DNA from: Leptospira dzoumogneensis
GTDB taxonomy: Bacteria; Spirochaetota; Leptospiria; Leptospirales; Leptospiraceae
DNA length: 64,000 bases
Assembly (NCBI RefSeq): GCF_004770895.1
Contig: NZ_RQHS01000005.1
Location: 62,001-126,000, forward strand
Direction: 5' to 3'
Part shown: in pieces, positions 10,071 to 19,284 of the stretch
How positions within the stretch are numbered: position 1 is the stretch's first letter
Layout: each line of letters begins with the position of its first letter
Translations under genes and position numbers: made by a program
The notes under the pieces: generated by a model
Seen by the model: only the letters and a program-made list of their open reading frames with translations
Databases searched by the model: none
What the model was told of the DNA's origin: nothing

Positions 10071-10859
10071 ATGCACAAAGGAAAATTACTCCTACTTACA
10101 CTGATACTATTTGTTTTTTCCGCGGGGAATAGTTTCGCTCAGAGCGAACCGGATTATCAAACAGCATTAGCGGAATTCCAAAAAGGAAATTCAGAAAAAG
10201 CTCTAGAGATCATTCGTGTACTTCACGAACAGGGAAAAAGATCTTACGATACTCATTATTTAGCCGCCTTCTGTCATTATAATGCGGGAAGAAATAAATC
10301 CGCAGCCACTCATTGGTCCGAAGCATTAAAACTAAAACCTGGAGATCCCGCCGTAAGTGTGGATTTTGCCAGATATCTGATCCAAGCAGGTAGGAATTCC
10401 GACGCATTAGAGATCATTTATAATTCTTACCAAACGAATCCTAAAAATAGAGAAGTAAGATTATTATACGCGACTGCCTTATTATATAATAATAAAGCTC
10501 GAGAAGCATTATATATTATCGAAAAACTAAAAGCGGAAGATGGGAACGATTACCGTCCTTTAGTTTTAGAAGCTCAGGTGTACTTCTATTTAGGAAGTGC
10601 GGAAAAAGCGGAAGTCAGTTTGAAATGGGCTCAGTCCTTAGTTCCTAATAATCCGAATGTATTGAACAACCTTGGATTAGTTTATGAAAAAGCAGGAAAC
10701 CAAGAAGCAAAAAGAGGGAATATCAAAAAGGCTCTCGAACAATTAAGAAATGCAAAAGAACAATTGGAATCCGCGCTTAAGTTAAAACCTGACGATGAAA
10801 AAATAAAAGGTAATATCAGAAGAATAGAGGCAAGGATCAATGCCCTTTCCGCCGGCTGA
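10071..10859 (+). CDS. Exported TPR-repeat protein
   Basis: A signal peptide ([19 protein letters not shown], probable cleavage after SFA) is followed by about five tetratricopeptide repeats with the usual A-x-x-H-W-x-x-A-L-x-L-x-P pattern (for example [12 protein letters not shown] and [12 protein letters not shown]). TPR arrays bind peptides or assemble complexes; the partner is unknown. I chose ATG 10071 because the protein then starts with a clean signal peptide; an in-frame codon at 10002 would overlap the previous gene. The 3' end overlaps the start of mtaB by 20 nt. Confidence 0.75.
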   Translation: MHKGKLLLLTLILFVFSAGNSFAQSEPDYQTALAEFQKGNSEKALEIIRVLHEQGKRSYDTHYLAAFCHYNAGRNKSAATHWSEALKLKPGDPAVSVDFARYLIQAGRNSDALEIIYNSYQTNPKNREVRLLYATALLYNNKAREALYIIEKLKAEDGNDYRPLVLEAQVYFYLGSAEKAEVSLKWAQSLVPNNPNVLNNLGLVYEKAGNQEAKRGNIKKALEQLRNAKEQLESALKLKPDDEKIKGNIRRIEARINALSAG

Positions 10860-12159
10860 AAAAAAGGTATTATTCCATACCTTAGGTTGTAGGCTCAATT
10901 TTTTTGAGTCTGACGGTTTATTCTCTTCTTTGAGTAAACACGGATATTCCGTGGCCGCAGGGGAAGATATCCCTGATGTGGTGGTGGTTAATACTTGCAC
11001 TGTCACAAATAAAGCAGATTCAAGAAATCGTAATATTATTCGAAATGCGATCAAAAGATATCCAGGCGCTCAGGTCTGGGTAACAGGTTGTTACGCGCAA
11101 ACCGATAAAGAATCTATAGAATCAATCCCTGGTATCGCAGGTGTGATCGGCAACGAGAACAAATCCGATCTGCCTAGGTTGATCTTAGAAAAAGAAGGCG
11201 CAGATCCTTCTCATATCCAAACAGTTTCAGATAGATTTGCATATTCGGATGTTCTCCCCAACGGACATACCAGAGCTTATTTAAAGATCCAAGACGGCTG
11301 CGATCGCCAATGCTCTTATTGTAAAATTCCCCAAGCGAGAGGAAAAGGTGTCTCTCGAAATTGGACGGATGTGCTAGATCAGGTTTCCTTCTTACAAGAC
11401 AATGGAGTAGGAGAGATCATACTTACAGGTGTGAACCTTGGCTGGTATAGAGATGGAGAAGGCAGAAAGGCATTTCCAAAGATGCTTGAGGCAATCTTGA
11501 ATAAGTTGGAATATTCCAGACTTAGACTTTCTTCCATCGAGCCGCCTGATGTAGGTGTGGAACTTGCCGAATTATTAACTCATCCTAGATTTACTCCATT
11601 CTTACATGTTCCTTTACAAAGCGGAAGTAAAGAGATCCTGAAAAAAATGAAACGCAGTTATACTCCTGAAACTTTCCGTAAAAGGATAGAACTTGCCAAG
11701 TCCAAAGTCCCCGATCTGTTCTTAGGAACCGATGTAATCGTAGGTTTTCCTGGAGAAACGGAAACTGACTTTGCGGATTCCACTTCTATTTTGGAAGAAT
11801 TAGGTTTTTCTAAAATACATGCGTTTCCTTTTTCTGTTCGTAAAAATACTTCTGCGGAGCAATTCCCGGAAACTGTTTCGAAAGAAACTAAAAAGGAAAG
11901 AGTTCATTCTCTCATGGATCTTTCCCAAAGGTTACATCGTAAATATGCAGAAAGCCAATTTTCTAAAAAGAGAGAGGCGGTTTTGGAAGGTGGCGGGATT
12001 GCAGTTACCGATAATTATCTGAAAGCGGTTATCCCGGAAAACGATCTGAAAAGTTTAAGCCCAGGGCAATTTTTGACTGTAGAGATCGGAGAATATATCC
12101 CGGATGCTTCCGACAAAGAAGGCAAGGTTTCCGCGAGAATATTGGCCGCGATCGGTTGA
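10840..12159 (+). CDS. mtaB: tRNA t6A37 methylthiotransferase MtaB
   Basis: Radical-SAM enzyme that adds a methylthio group to t6A37 of ANN-decoding tRNAs, giving ms2t6A. The N-terminal UPF0004 domain has three cluster-binding cysteines (GCRLN, NTCTVTN, GCYAQ). The radical-SAM motif CDRQCSYC lies at about 153-160, and a C-terminal TRAM domain is present. GCRLN, close to the GCKVN form, and the [11 protein letters not shown] segment favour MtaB over MiaB or RimO. Length (439) is typical. The start codon lies inside the end of the TPR gene, implying translational coupling. Confidence 0.9.
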   Translation: MPFPPAEKKVLFHTLGCRLNFFESDGLFSSLSKHGYSVAAGEDIPDVVVVNTCTVTNKADSRNRNIIRNAIKRYPGAQVWVTGCYAQTDKESIESIPGIAGVIGNENKSDLPRLILEKEGADPSHIQTVSDRFAYSDVLPNGHTRAYLKIQDGCDRQCSYCKIPQARGKGVSRNWTDVLDQVSFLQDNGVGEIILTGVNLGWYRDGEGRKAFPKMLEAILNKLEYSRLRLSSIEPPDVGVELAELLTHPRFTPFLHVPLQSGSKEILKKMKRSYTPETFRKRIELAKSKVPDLFLGTDVIVGFPGETETDFADSTSILEELGFSKIHAFPFSVRKNTSAEQFPETVSKETKKERVHSLMDLSQRLHRKYAESQFSKKREAVLEGGGIAVTDNYLKAVIPENDLKSLSPGQFLTVEIGEYIPDASDKEGKVSARILAAIG

Positions 12160-12316
12160 TCCGGATAAAGAATATTTCGATTTTATAAAATTCTAACCTA
12201 TATTTATAATGTGCCGAAGCCCTGAAAAACGGGAAATTTTATTGCCTTAGTGATCCTGTATAAAAATGTTTCTCAAACGTTAGTATACCTTTCCCTTTTT
12301 CGGGTAGGTCTGCCCC

Positions 12317-12335
12317 TAAATGAGTTAGGTTTTTA
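12317..12335 (+). other. Small hairpin with T-run just upstream of a lipoprotein gene
   Basis: CCTAA pairs with TTAGG around a 5-nt loop and is followed by TTTTT, ending 6 nt before the ATG at 12341. The stem is only 5 bp, so termination would be weak. The rest of the 181-nt gap after mtaB shows only a TATAAT-like box at 12205-12210 without a convincing -35 box. Confidence 0.3.
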
Positions 12336-12340
12336 TTTGG

Positions 12341-12964
12341 ATGAAATTAAAATTCTTAGTATTCTTTTTCTTTCTAACACTGGTTTCCTGTATCACTATT
12401 CCGGTTCAGGTTTCCTTAAGTGACCCACCGGATCAAAAACAACCTCTCCCATTAACCGTCTTTATCGAAAGAGTGAGTCTACCTTCCGGAATTAATTCGG
12501 TGCAGACTAAAGAAGATAATTTGACTCTTGCAGTTATCGAATATGCTCGAAAAGCGAATTATTTTCAAAGGGTATCTTACGTTAGTTATAAAGAACCTTC
12601 CGATAAGAATTATAAAATTTTTAATATTTCCTGCTCCAGTTTCGAGGAAATTAGAAAACCTCATCCTGCTTATTTCCCTTTAGCGATTTTGACTTTCACA
12701 ATTTATATTTGGGCGGGAGGCGCAATTGCAACGGATTCGGCAAGCTATGATTGCGATTTAACCGTTAAAAATCCTAATAATAAGGTTCTATTCAGGAATG
12801 TTAAGAAATTATTAAATACTCGCGACGTAAATCTTTACAGTAAATATTATGTGTTCCCGAGCGGGATCGAGGATAGGACCGAAGTAATATCCTCATTGAT
12901 CGACTCATATTATAACGCCCATCGATTCATATTAAAACATAGTAATGGAGACAAAAATAAATGA
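12341..12964 (+). CDS. Lipoprotein, unknown function
   Basis: Signal peptide MKLKFLVFFFFLTLVS followed by Cys17 gives a good lipobox (LVSC). The mature protein of ~190 residues has no motif I recognise; a hydrophobic stretch near the middle (LAILTFTIYIWAGGAIA) might be a membrane-inserting segment. The stop overlaps the ATG of the next lipoprotein gene (ATGA), so the two are an operon and probably work together. No clear Shine-Dalgarno sequence precedes the ATG. Confidence 0.65.
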   Translation: MKLKFLVFFFFLTLVSCITIPVQVSLSDPPDQKQPLPLTVFIERVSLPSGINSVQTKEDNLTLAVIEYARKANYFQRVSYVSYKEPSDKNYKIFNISCSSFEEIRKPHPAYFPLAILTFTIYIWAGGAIATDSASYDCDLTVKNPNNKVLFRNVKKLLNTRDVNLYSKYYVFPSGIEDRTEVISSLIDSYYNAHRFILKHSNGDKNK

Positions 12965-13566
12965 AAAAAATAGGATTGGTTATAGCTTCTTGTGCAGTAA
13001 TTGGACTGTTCAATTGCGCTACTTTCACTAAGTATCCGGAAGGATTTCAAAATCCGACTTACCAAAAGCCTGAAAAAGCTTCTAATAAGACTATATCAGT
13101 GACTTATACTCAGAAATCATTTTCTGACAGCGGACAATCGTTAGAGGTAAATGCCAACGCTCTGGAAGCAATGCAGAAAGAGTTTGAAAAACATATTTCG
13201 GAATCCGGTTACTTTAAAGGTACTACAACCGCATTACAGCCTTCTGACTTGAAATTACAGATTGAAGGAGTTGACCAAGGTGGCGGCGGCGGTCAGGCCC
13301 TTGCTTTTATCAGCGGTTTGACTCTTACTGTTCTACCTGCTTGGGCGAAGGATGATTTTACGATTACGTATACTTTTAAAGATAAAAAAGATAAAGTAGT
13401 GAAGCAGTACATTAGAAACGTTACATTCAACACTTGGATCCAGCTTTTACTTATTTTCGCGTTCCCTTTCAAATCTCCCGGTTCGGAAATTTCAGCGGGT
13501 TTCAAAACCACTACTTATTCCGTATTAGAAGAAGCTTCTAAAGACGGGATTTATAATTTAAAATAG
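12961..13566 (+). CDS. Lipoprotein, unknown function
   Basis: Signal peptide MKKIGLVIASCAVIGLFN with Cys19 as the likely lipidated residue (GLFNC). The mature part contains a Gly-rich stretch (DQGGGGGQALAF) followed by a moderately hydrophobic region. Size, spacing and composition resemble the upstream lipoprotein, and both share a C-terminal hydrophobic patch followed by a Ser/Tyr-rich end, so they may be distant paralogues or a heteromeric pair. A strong hairpin terminator follows. Confidence 0.65.
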   Translation: MKKIGLVIASCAVIGLFNCATFTKYPEGFQNPTYQKPEKASNKTISVTYTQKSFSDSGQSLEVNANALEAMQKEFEKHISESGYFKGTTTALQPSDLKLQIEGVDQGGGGGQALAFISGLTLTVLPAWAKDDFTITYTFKDKKDKVVKQYIRNVTFNTWIQLLLIFAFPFKSPGSEISAGFKTTTYSVLEEASKDGIYNLK

Positions 13567-13576
13567 ACCATATGAG

Positions 13577-13610
13577 CGATTTTAAGGGTATGTCCCTTAA
13601 AATCGTTTCT
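13577..13610 (+). terminator. Rho-independent terminator between convergent genes
   Basis: CGATTTTAAGGG (13577-13588) pairs perfectly with CCCTTAAAATCG (13594-13605) around a 5-nt loop and is followed by TTTC TTT. It ends the lipoprotein operon and abuts the 3' end of the convergent methyltransferase gene. Confidence 0.8.
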
Positions 13611-14273
13611 TTAAGATCTGATCAATTCTTCCGAATAAGTTTCTTCTTCTCTTAGATCATAATAACCATATTCGAATTCAGGACCGGATTGGATCTCTAA
13701 GCCGTATACGTTCTCACTGATACGAACGGTTTTAATGATCTCTAATTTATATTGTTCCGCTAAGAACTTCATCTTATCTAAAGAGATCTTATCATTGATC
13801 CTAGGCCCGACAGGATATTCGTTTTTGACCCAGTCTAGAACGATCAATTTGCCACCCTTCTTCATGGAACGAATTAGTCCGTCCATTGCTTGCCCAGGGT
13901 CGGCAAAAGTAGAAAGTACTAAAGAAGCAAAGATGACTTCGGGTACAGGGATCCATTCCGGCAATAAGGGGCGATCCGCCTTCTCCATATAAAATGGCGT
14001 AAATCTTTGGATATCTTCTCTGTTTTTCCAATGTAATACTTCGTCCAAGAAGTCTTGGTTACATTCTGCACCCCAAACCCATCCCTCTTTATGGATGGAT
14101 TTCAGAAGAGTTTCCGTCCAGAAACCTAAGCCCATCCCGAAATCCACGATATTCTGTACATCCTTCAGGGAAAAATGTTTCAAAACGGTTTCTGGAGGAG
14201 TAAGCTCACGTCTCTTACTTGAGAGGAGAAAATTCTGATATTCTGGGTCGTAATAATATTCTATATCGATCAT
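13611..14273 (-). CDS. Class I SAM-dependent methyltransferase
   Basis: Rossmann-fold methyltransferase of unknown substrate. Motif I is IVDFGMGLGFWT (about residues 38-49), followed by an acidic residue at the end of strand 2 (WGAECN). The post-I region VIFASLVLSTFADP and the GGKLIVLDWVK strand match the UbiE/Methyltransf_25 pattern. The N-terminus is short (IEYYYDPEYQNFL), without a substrate-binding cap. The protein appears monocistronic, with its own 177-nt upstream gap before the divergent FN3-like gene. Confidence 0.72.
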   Translation of the reverse strand: MIDIEYYYDPEYQNFLLSSKRRELTPPETVLKHFSLKDVQNIVDFGMGLGFWTETLLKSIHKEGWVWGAECNQDFLDEVLHWKNREDIQRFTPFYMEKADRPLLPEWIPVPEVIFASLVLSTFADPGQAMDGLIRSMKKGGKLIVLDWVKNEYPVGPRINDKISLDKMKFLAEQYKLEIIKTVRISENVYGLEIQSGPEFEYGYYDLREEETYSEELIRS

Positions 14274-14450
14274 TTATATGCCGGAAGTCGTATTATGTCT
14301 TATGAATGCTTTCATTAGTCAAGATCAAACCAAAGGGAGAAGTTTCCGTATCTTGTGTATTTTATATTATTTTCCCCACATTCTCCTAAAAACCGAAGTA
14401 AAAATTTGCATTGTAGCAACCGATAATCTAGTTCGGAACCTTATTTCCAG

Positions 14451-16088
14451 ATGAAAATTCGACTCCGGATCCTATCTATATTCTTCCTGATGGCATTAGG
14501 AAATTCTATCTATGCCCAGGATACCTTTCGTCTGGACAATGATAACGCAAGTGTCGCAAATTCTATCAATGTAGAAGTCCTTAAGGACGGTAGATCCGTT
14601 CGTATCTCTTGGGAAGCTCCTAGAGAGACAGGCGAGATCATAGTGGCTCGATCTTCTTCTATCATTGATAATCCTGAAAAATGTTATATCTCCGATTCTT
14701 TGGGAAAATTTCCGAGCGGTGTAGCTAACGGAGTGAATCAGATCTATGATTATAATCTGAAACCGGGAACTTATTATTACGCGGTTATATTAGCGAATCA
14801 TGTAAGGAAGAAGGATGTAAGATTAGTCGCGAATCGTAACTATACTACGATCCCTATCGTGATTGAGAACAATCCGCCGCCTCAAACAAATAATTATCCG
14901 CCGACCAATACTCAGAATAATTATCCTCCTTCTACGAATACAAATCAACCTCCACCCGAAGAACAGAAGTATCTTTCGGATAACGCTAGAGTCACAGATA
15001 TATCGGTAAAAAGAGAAGGTCAGTTCTTGCGTATTTCCTGGGAACCTTATCCGAAAGGGATCCAAGGCGAGACTATTTACACTATCTATAAATCCGCGGA
15101 ACCGATGTCCAGTATGACATTGATGAGAAAAGCGGAGAAGTTGGCGGAGGTTTCTCATCCGGAGAATACTTTCTTGGATCAGGATCTGACCAAGTCTCAA
15201 ACTCTTTATTATGGTGTTTCAGTAAAACAAGGTTTGAAGGAAGTTTTACCCTTAGTTCAGAACCAATCTTTCATTCGTCAGTTCTATGTTTATGATCAGG
15301 ACAAAAGAAAACCTCCTAAAGAAGATGAAGTAGTTACTAATCCTCAATTCGCGTACGATGAAATGCACGTGAAGGATCTAAAGGCGTCTGTCGTTGACGG
15401 AGGAGTTCGTTTAGATTGGAAATCTCCCGATCGCGCAGATGAAAATACTGTCTATTCCATATACCAAGCAGGCAAACCTTTGTCTGGAGGAGTTTCTACC
15501 TTCTTAGGCGGCAATGTTAGAAAGTTGGGAGAAGTTTCTCATCCGGATACTAACGTTATGGTTAAGATGAAACCGTACTCCGGAACCATGTATTTCGGTA
15601 TTACGGTGAAACGTGGAGACATGGAAGATTTCACTCTGACCCAAGACCAATCTTATGTTGCGATCGGCGGCGCGGGTCCTGCTGATAATACTCAAACTGC
15701 AGAGAACGATAAACCTAGTAAGCACGATCCGAAAGAAGAAGAGCAAGCTCCTCAGGACAACCAAAATGTTCAGAATAATGAAAAACAACCTCTGATCGTC
15801 GAGCAGGAAGAACCTAGCGATGAAGAGATAGACCGAGTATTGAGATCGACATATTGGAAAAACGAATACGGAGAAGCAGTAAAACAGTTGGCTCCTTATG
15901 CGGGCTCGAACGATATCGATATAAGAGGAAAGGCCAAGTTTTTCCTTGGAATGTCTTTTTATAAAAAGGGTGAATATAACAAAGCCCTAAAGTTCTTCGT
16001 TCAAAAGGAAACGAAGAACTATAATCCGGAACGAACCGAGTTCTGGACCAAACAATGTCTGGCCCGGATCGGCGGAGGAAGAAGATGA
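14451..16088 (+). CDS. Exported protein with three FN3-like repeats and a TPR-like tail
   Basis: Signal peptide with probable cleavage after IYA (about residue 22). Three related ~100-residue units follow, each with a VRISWEAP/LRISWEPY/VRLDWKSP-type strand and a later YYAV/YYGVSVK/YFGITVK strand, a fibronectin type III-like pattern. Units 2 and 3 share 'KLAEVSHPENT'/'KLGEVSHPDTN'. A Pro/Asn/Tyr-rich linker separates units 1 and 2, and an acidic linker leads to a C-terminal TPR-like region (KFFLGMSFYKKGEYNKAL). Function unknown; probably periplasmic or surface adhesion/scaffold. The stop overlaps the ATG of the next TPR gene. Confidence 0.7.
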   Translation: MKIRLRILSIFFLMALGNSIYAQDTFRLDNDNASVANSINVEVLKDGRSVRISWEAPRETGEIIVARSSSIIDNPEKCYISDSLGKFPSGVANGVNQIYDYNLKPGTYYYAVILANHVRKKDVRLVANRNYTTIPIVIENNPPPQTNNYPPTNTQNNYPPSTNTNQPPPEEQKYLSDNARVTDISVKREGQFLRISWEPYPKGIQGETIYTIYKSAEPMSSMTLMRKAEKLAEVSHPENTFLDQDLTKSQTLYYGVSVKQGLKEVLPLVQNQSFIRQFYVYDQDKRKPPKEDEVVTNPQFAYDEMHVKDLKASVVDGGVRLDWKSPDRADENTVYSIYQAGKPLSGGVSTFLGGNVRKLGEVSHPDTNVMVKMKPYSGTMYFGITVKRGDMEDFTLTQDQSYVAIGGAGPADNTQTAENDKPSKHDPKEEEQAPQDNQNVQNNEKQPLIVEQEEPSDEEIDRVLRSTYWKNEYGEAVKQLAPYAGSNDIDIRGKAKFFLGMSFYKKGEYNKALKFFVQKETKNYNPERTEFWTKQCLARIGGGRR

Positions 16089-17236
16089 ACCGTTCCATCA
16101 TATTAGTCACAGGATTTTTATTCGTATGCGCAGGTCTTCTTACAGGGATTTATACTGCGGTGATCCAAGACACGGATTCCACAAATAAAGGGATCCTGGA
16201 AAAAGTAAGAGAAGGGGAGGAATTCTTAAAACATTCCAATCCTAAATCCTCGGAAAAGGCTTTGGATATTTTTGCGGAATTATCTTCCAAAGATGTGGGT
16301 TCCGATCTTTCTTTCCGTATCCAATACGATCTTGCAGCCTCTCTGGACAAAACCGGAGATAAGATGAGAGCACTTGGTATCTTCAGGGAGCTGAACCAGA
16401 AAGAAGGTTTGGCTCGCGAAGAAAAGGCTCGGGTCGCCTACGGCCTTGGGAATCTTCTTCTTTTATTGAACAGAGACGAGGAAGGTAAGGGTCATTTGGA
16501 AGAAGTTCTTAGAACTTCCGGAGACAATAAACTTAGATCTAACGCGTTATCCGCAATTGCCGATTATTATATGAAAAAAGGTAATTACGATCAGTCTAGA
16601 AAGAACTACGTATTGGCCTTACAAGAAGACCCTGAAAACGTAAAAGCCAGGGTAAGATGGGGAAAATCTTTACGCAGAATGGGCAAAGACTGGTCCGCTT
16701 ACGATGTATACGAGGATTACGTTCAGTCGGATGCTTACTTCGATCCGGACAAGGTTTCTGTGGATAAAGAATTCCGTTCCGGGCTTTTGGAGAAGGGTAG
16801 AGAATTATACGTACGTAAAGAATATTACTCCGCTATCGAAACCTTGAAAAAGGCATTGGACATCGGTGTCAGCGAAAGAGCAAGAGAACAAGCTTGGTAT
16901 TATATCGCGGAAAGTTATGATGCTTTGGGAAAATCAGAGCAAGCCATCCAATACCTAAACAAAATGTTAGAGAATTCGGATGGAAGTATGGACCAAGCAG
17001 CTATGTTCAGAAAGGGAACCATCTATTTCAGAGGTGGAAAGTATGAGAAAGCCGCTGCGGTTTTCCAAGAATCTGCTGATAGAAATCCTGATAGTCCTGT
17101 GGGTAAAAAATCCGCTGCTTGGAAGAAGGAAGCCTTGGATCAGATTGAAGACGATCTAAGATACAAGGACGGAGAAGGCGGCGGAAAAGCAAAACCTTCC
17201 GACGACGATCGCCAAGACGACGACTGGAAATATTAA
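16085..17236 (+). CDS. Membrane-anchored TPR-repeat protein
   Basis: An uncleaved-looking N-terminal helix (residues ~4-25, ILVTGFLFVCAGLLTGIYTAV) anchors a chain of TPR units covering most of the remaining ~350 residues (for example ALGIFRELNQKEGL, SRKNYVLALQEDPE, AIETLKKALDIG, AIQYLNKMLENS). The tail is acidic and charged. I chose ATG 16085, which forms an ATGA overlap with the preceding gene, over an earlier in-frame codon at 16055 that would break the signal/anchor. The two genes probably encode one extracytoplasmic assembly. Confidence 0.75.
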   Translation: MNRSIILVTGFLFVCAGLLTGIYTAVIQDTDSTNKGILEKVREGEEFLKHSNPKSSEKALDIFAELSSKDVGSDLSFRIQYDLAASLDKTGDKMRALGIFRELNQKEGLAREEKARVAYGLGNLLLLLNRDEEGKGHLEEVLRTSGDNKLRSNALSAIADYYMKKGNYDQSRKNYVLALQEDPENVKARVRWGKSLRRMGKDWSAYDVYEDYVQSDAYFDPDKVSVDKEFRSGLLEKGRELYVRKEYYSAIETLKKALDIGVSERAREQAWYYIAESYDALGKSEQAIQYLNKMLENSDGSMDQAAMFRKGTIYFRGGKYEKAAAVFQESADRNPDSPVGKKSAAWKKEALDQIEDDLRYKDGEGGGKAKPSDDDRQDDDWKY

Positions 17237-17242
17237 GAAATT

Positions 17243-18208
17243 TTAATTAGAAGAAGTCTGAACGAATTCCTGTTCGGACATTTGGATCCGTATCCCTAAA
17301 CAATCATAGATTGCATGCGGGATATCTTTCAAAGCGTGGATTTTGTCCTTCATTTGATCCGTGTATTTACCATACAGAATGGTCGGCACAGGATTTACCG
17401 TATGAACATCCACGGTCAGGTCTTCCAAGTTTCCATGATCGGAAGTAATAATGAGTTGGTCTTGTTCCGGATCCATCGCATCCAAAACTCCTAACAAAAA
17501 GTTCTCCAAGTCGGAGATACATTTTTCGGCGCCCTTCCAATTCATCTTATGACCTACCTTATCCGTGATAAAGTATTCATAGATACATAACGTATGTCCC
17601 TTCATTGCAGGAATGATATCTTTCCCGGTTTTGTACGGGTCTTGGATCTCTAAAACCGGATCATCCTTATCTATAAAATCCCTTCCGAACTTTCTGAGAA
17701 AATCTCGGCTGATGTCCATATAGAGACCTTTGCCGTCTCTCAGATCATCCATATCTTTTAAAGGTTTGTCCGCAGCCATTTGGATGAGAGTAGAAGCGGA
17801 TACATGCCTAGGATGTTTTTTTATATGATCCGCAAATCCGGGAGTATAACAGTTCAGTAAGTCGGCTTTAAATCCGTTCTCCTCTAAGATACGAATAATG
17901 GAATATTTAGCGATGATACGTTTTAAGGTGAACGTAGGAAATCCACTCATATGACGGTTCAGCACCTGGCAGGCGTTGATCCCGGTCCAAAGAGAAGTTT
18001 GTCCGGTCGCACTTTGGGGAAGTCCTTTGATCCCCATACTCGCATCCGTTTTGAGATAAGTGAGTTCTTGGAGGCGGGAGGGAGAATTTTCCGGGATCGA
18101 TTTGCCTCCCAAGGGTAGAAAGATCCCCTTTGAATACTTGGAGAACGGATTTTTATCCGGGTCGTTTTCCCCAAAGCCTATCCCGTCTATAAACACATAA
18201 AATATCAT
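17243..18208 (-). CDS. Alkaline-phosphatase-superfamily metalloenzyme
   Basis: Predicted two-metal enzyme related to cofactor-independent phosphoglycerate mutase and phosphopentomutase. The N-terminal FIDGIGFG supplies the first metal-binding Asp. SATGQTSLWTG (about 64-74) holds the nucleophilic Thr/Ser. ITSDHGN supplies Asp-His, and VHTVNPVP the late His. At 321 residues it lacks the large insertion domain of iPGM, so it may be a phosphatase, phosphodiesterase or sulfatase-like hydrolase rather than a mutase. Its 3' end faces the TPR gene with only 6 nt between stops. Confidence 0.75.
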   Translation of the reverse strand: MIFYVFIDGIGFGENDPDKNPFSKYSKGIFLPLGGKSIPENSPSRLQELTYLKTDASMGIKGLPQSATGQTSLWTGINACQVLNRHMSGFPTFTLKRIIAKYSIIRILEENGFKADLLNCYTPGFADHIKKHPRHVSASTLIQMAADKPLKDMDDLRDGKGLYMDISRDFLRKFGRDFIDKDDPVLEIQDPYKTGKDIIPAMKGHTLCIYEYFITDKVGHKMNWKGAEKCISDLENFLLGVLDAMDPEQDQLIITSDHGNLEDLTVDVHTVNPVPTILYGKYTDQMKDKIHALKDIPHAIYDCLGIRIQMSEQEFVQTSSN

Positions 18209-18285
18209 TTTATTGAGCCGAGAACTATCGATTATCCCATTGAATTAGACTGATTCTTTATGATGGAATCGCCGATACTAGAAAG

Positions 18286-19284
18286 GTGAACCCGCGCAAA
18301 CATAGCAAGAGATCTCGAATTCTAGCTCTGATACTGCTATGTATCGTATTGATTTCCATCCCTTTTTTCCCGGGAGCATGGAAGGATTCGGTTTTCTTCT
18401 CACCTATCCAGATTCTTAGTTTGTACCCTAAACTGAAAAAGGAATCTTTACTAGACTCCATCCTAGAAAGACTCCAAAACAAATATTATGATCTGGGTTA
18501 TAGATTCGAATATTTGATGAGAGAATTTCCTAAACCTGAAACAGATAAGGACGCAGAAGTTTTAGGAAAACTTTTTATCTCTTCTATTAAATTAAAACAG
18601 ATCCGTATTTATGATTATAATTATAGGACCATGTATTCTTCCGATCCGAAAGGCCCGGGGTTTCATAAAGGGCTCAGACTACTCGGAATGCAGGTACCAA
18701 TAGCAAGTTGGGTAGAAGACACGGATGGATTTTTATTATACAGAAATTCTTTCGGAGATCTATATTTTCAAATTTTAAAAGAAGATGGAGACAGAATTGT
18801 TCAAGAAGCAGGCGGTACTAAAAAGTCGTTTTTGCCTCGGGACTTTTCGGAAGGGATCTTATATTGGGTCTATAAGAAGAAGGAAGAAGATCCGGAACTC
18901 CTAGAAACAAATTTGAATCCGAACAGCACATTACTTCCTGATACTGAAATTTCTAACTCGGAAGAATCAAAGGCGATGATACATGCACTGCTGGATAAAA
19001 ATTCCAAATCCCAAAACATAATGGTCCGTCCTGTTTGGGAAAAAACAATCGCAGATGATCTAGAAATTTTTCTATCACAACCCAGAAAGACAAGAGCAGA
19101 AGAATTATTATTGATCTTGAGTGCCTTGGGAATTTCTTTGATCGCTTTGATCTGCGGAATACTCGCTTCTAGAATTTTATTCACAATCAGAATGGAGAAC
19201 CGCTTTTCTGAAAGAGAAGAAGTGATCCAAGTGAAAACCGAGCTGATCCGTCTACTCGGACAATTTAGGGAAAAGACAAAATGA
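18286..19284 (+). CDS. Hypothetical protein with two membrane helices flanking an external domain
   Basis: I do not recognise the family. An N-terminal helix (about residues 12-28) and a second helix near the C-terminus (about 275-300, SALGISLIALICGILASRI) bracket a ~245-residue extracytoplasmic domain, and a short tail of ~30 charged residues follows in the cytoplasm. This is the layout of a receptor or sensor input module. The start is GTG at 18286. The stop overlaps the next ATG (ATGA), and the next protein has a similar topology, so they probably form a complex. Confidence 0.65.
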   Translation: MNPRKHSKRSRILALILLCIVLISIPFFPGAWKDSVFFSPIQILSLYPKLKKESLLDSILERLQNKYYDLGYRFEYLMREFPKPETDKDAEVLGKLFISSIKLKQIRIYDYNYRTMYSSDPKGPGFHKGLRLLGMQVPIASWVEDTDGFLLYRNSFGDLYFQILKEDGDRIVQEAGGTKKSFLPRDFSEGILYWVYKKKEEDPELLETNLNPNSTLLPDTEISNSEESKAMIHALLDKNSKSQNIMVRPVWEKTIADDLEIFLSQPRKTRAEELLLILSALGISLIALICGILASRILFTIRMENRFSEREEVIQVKTELIRLLGQFREKTK

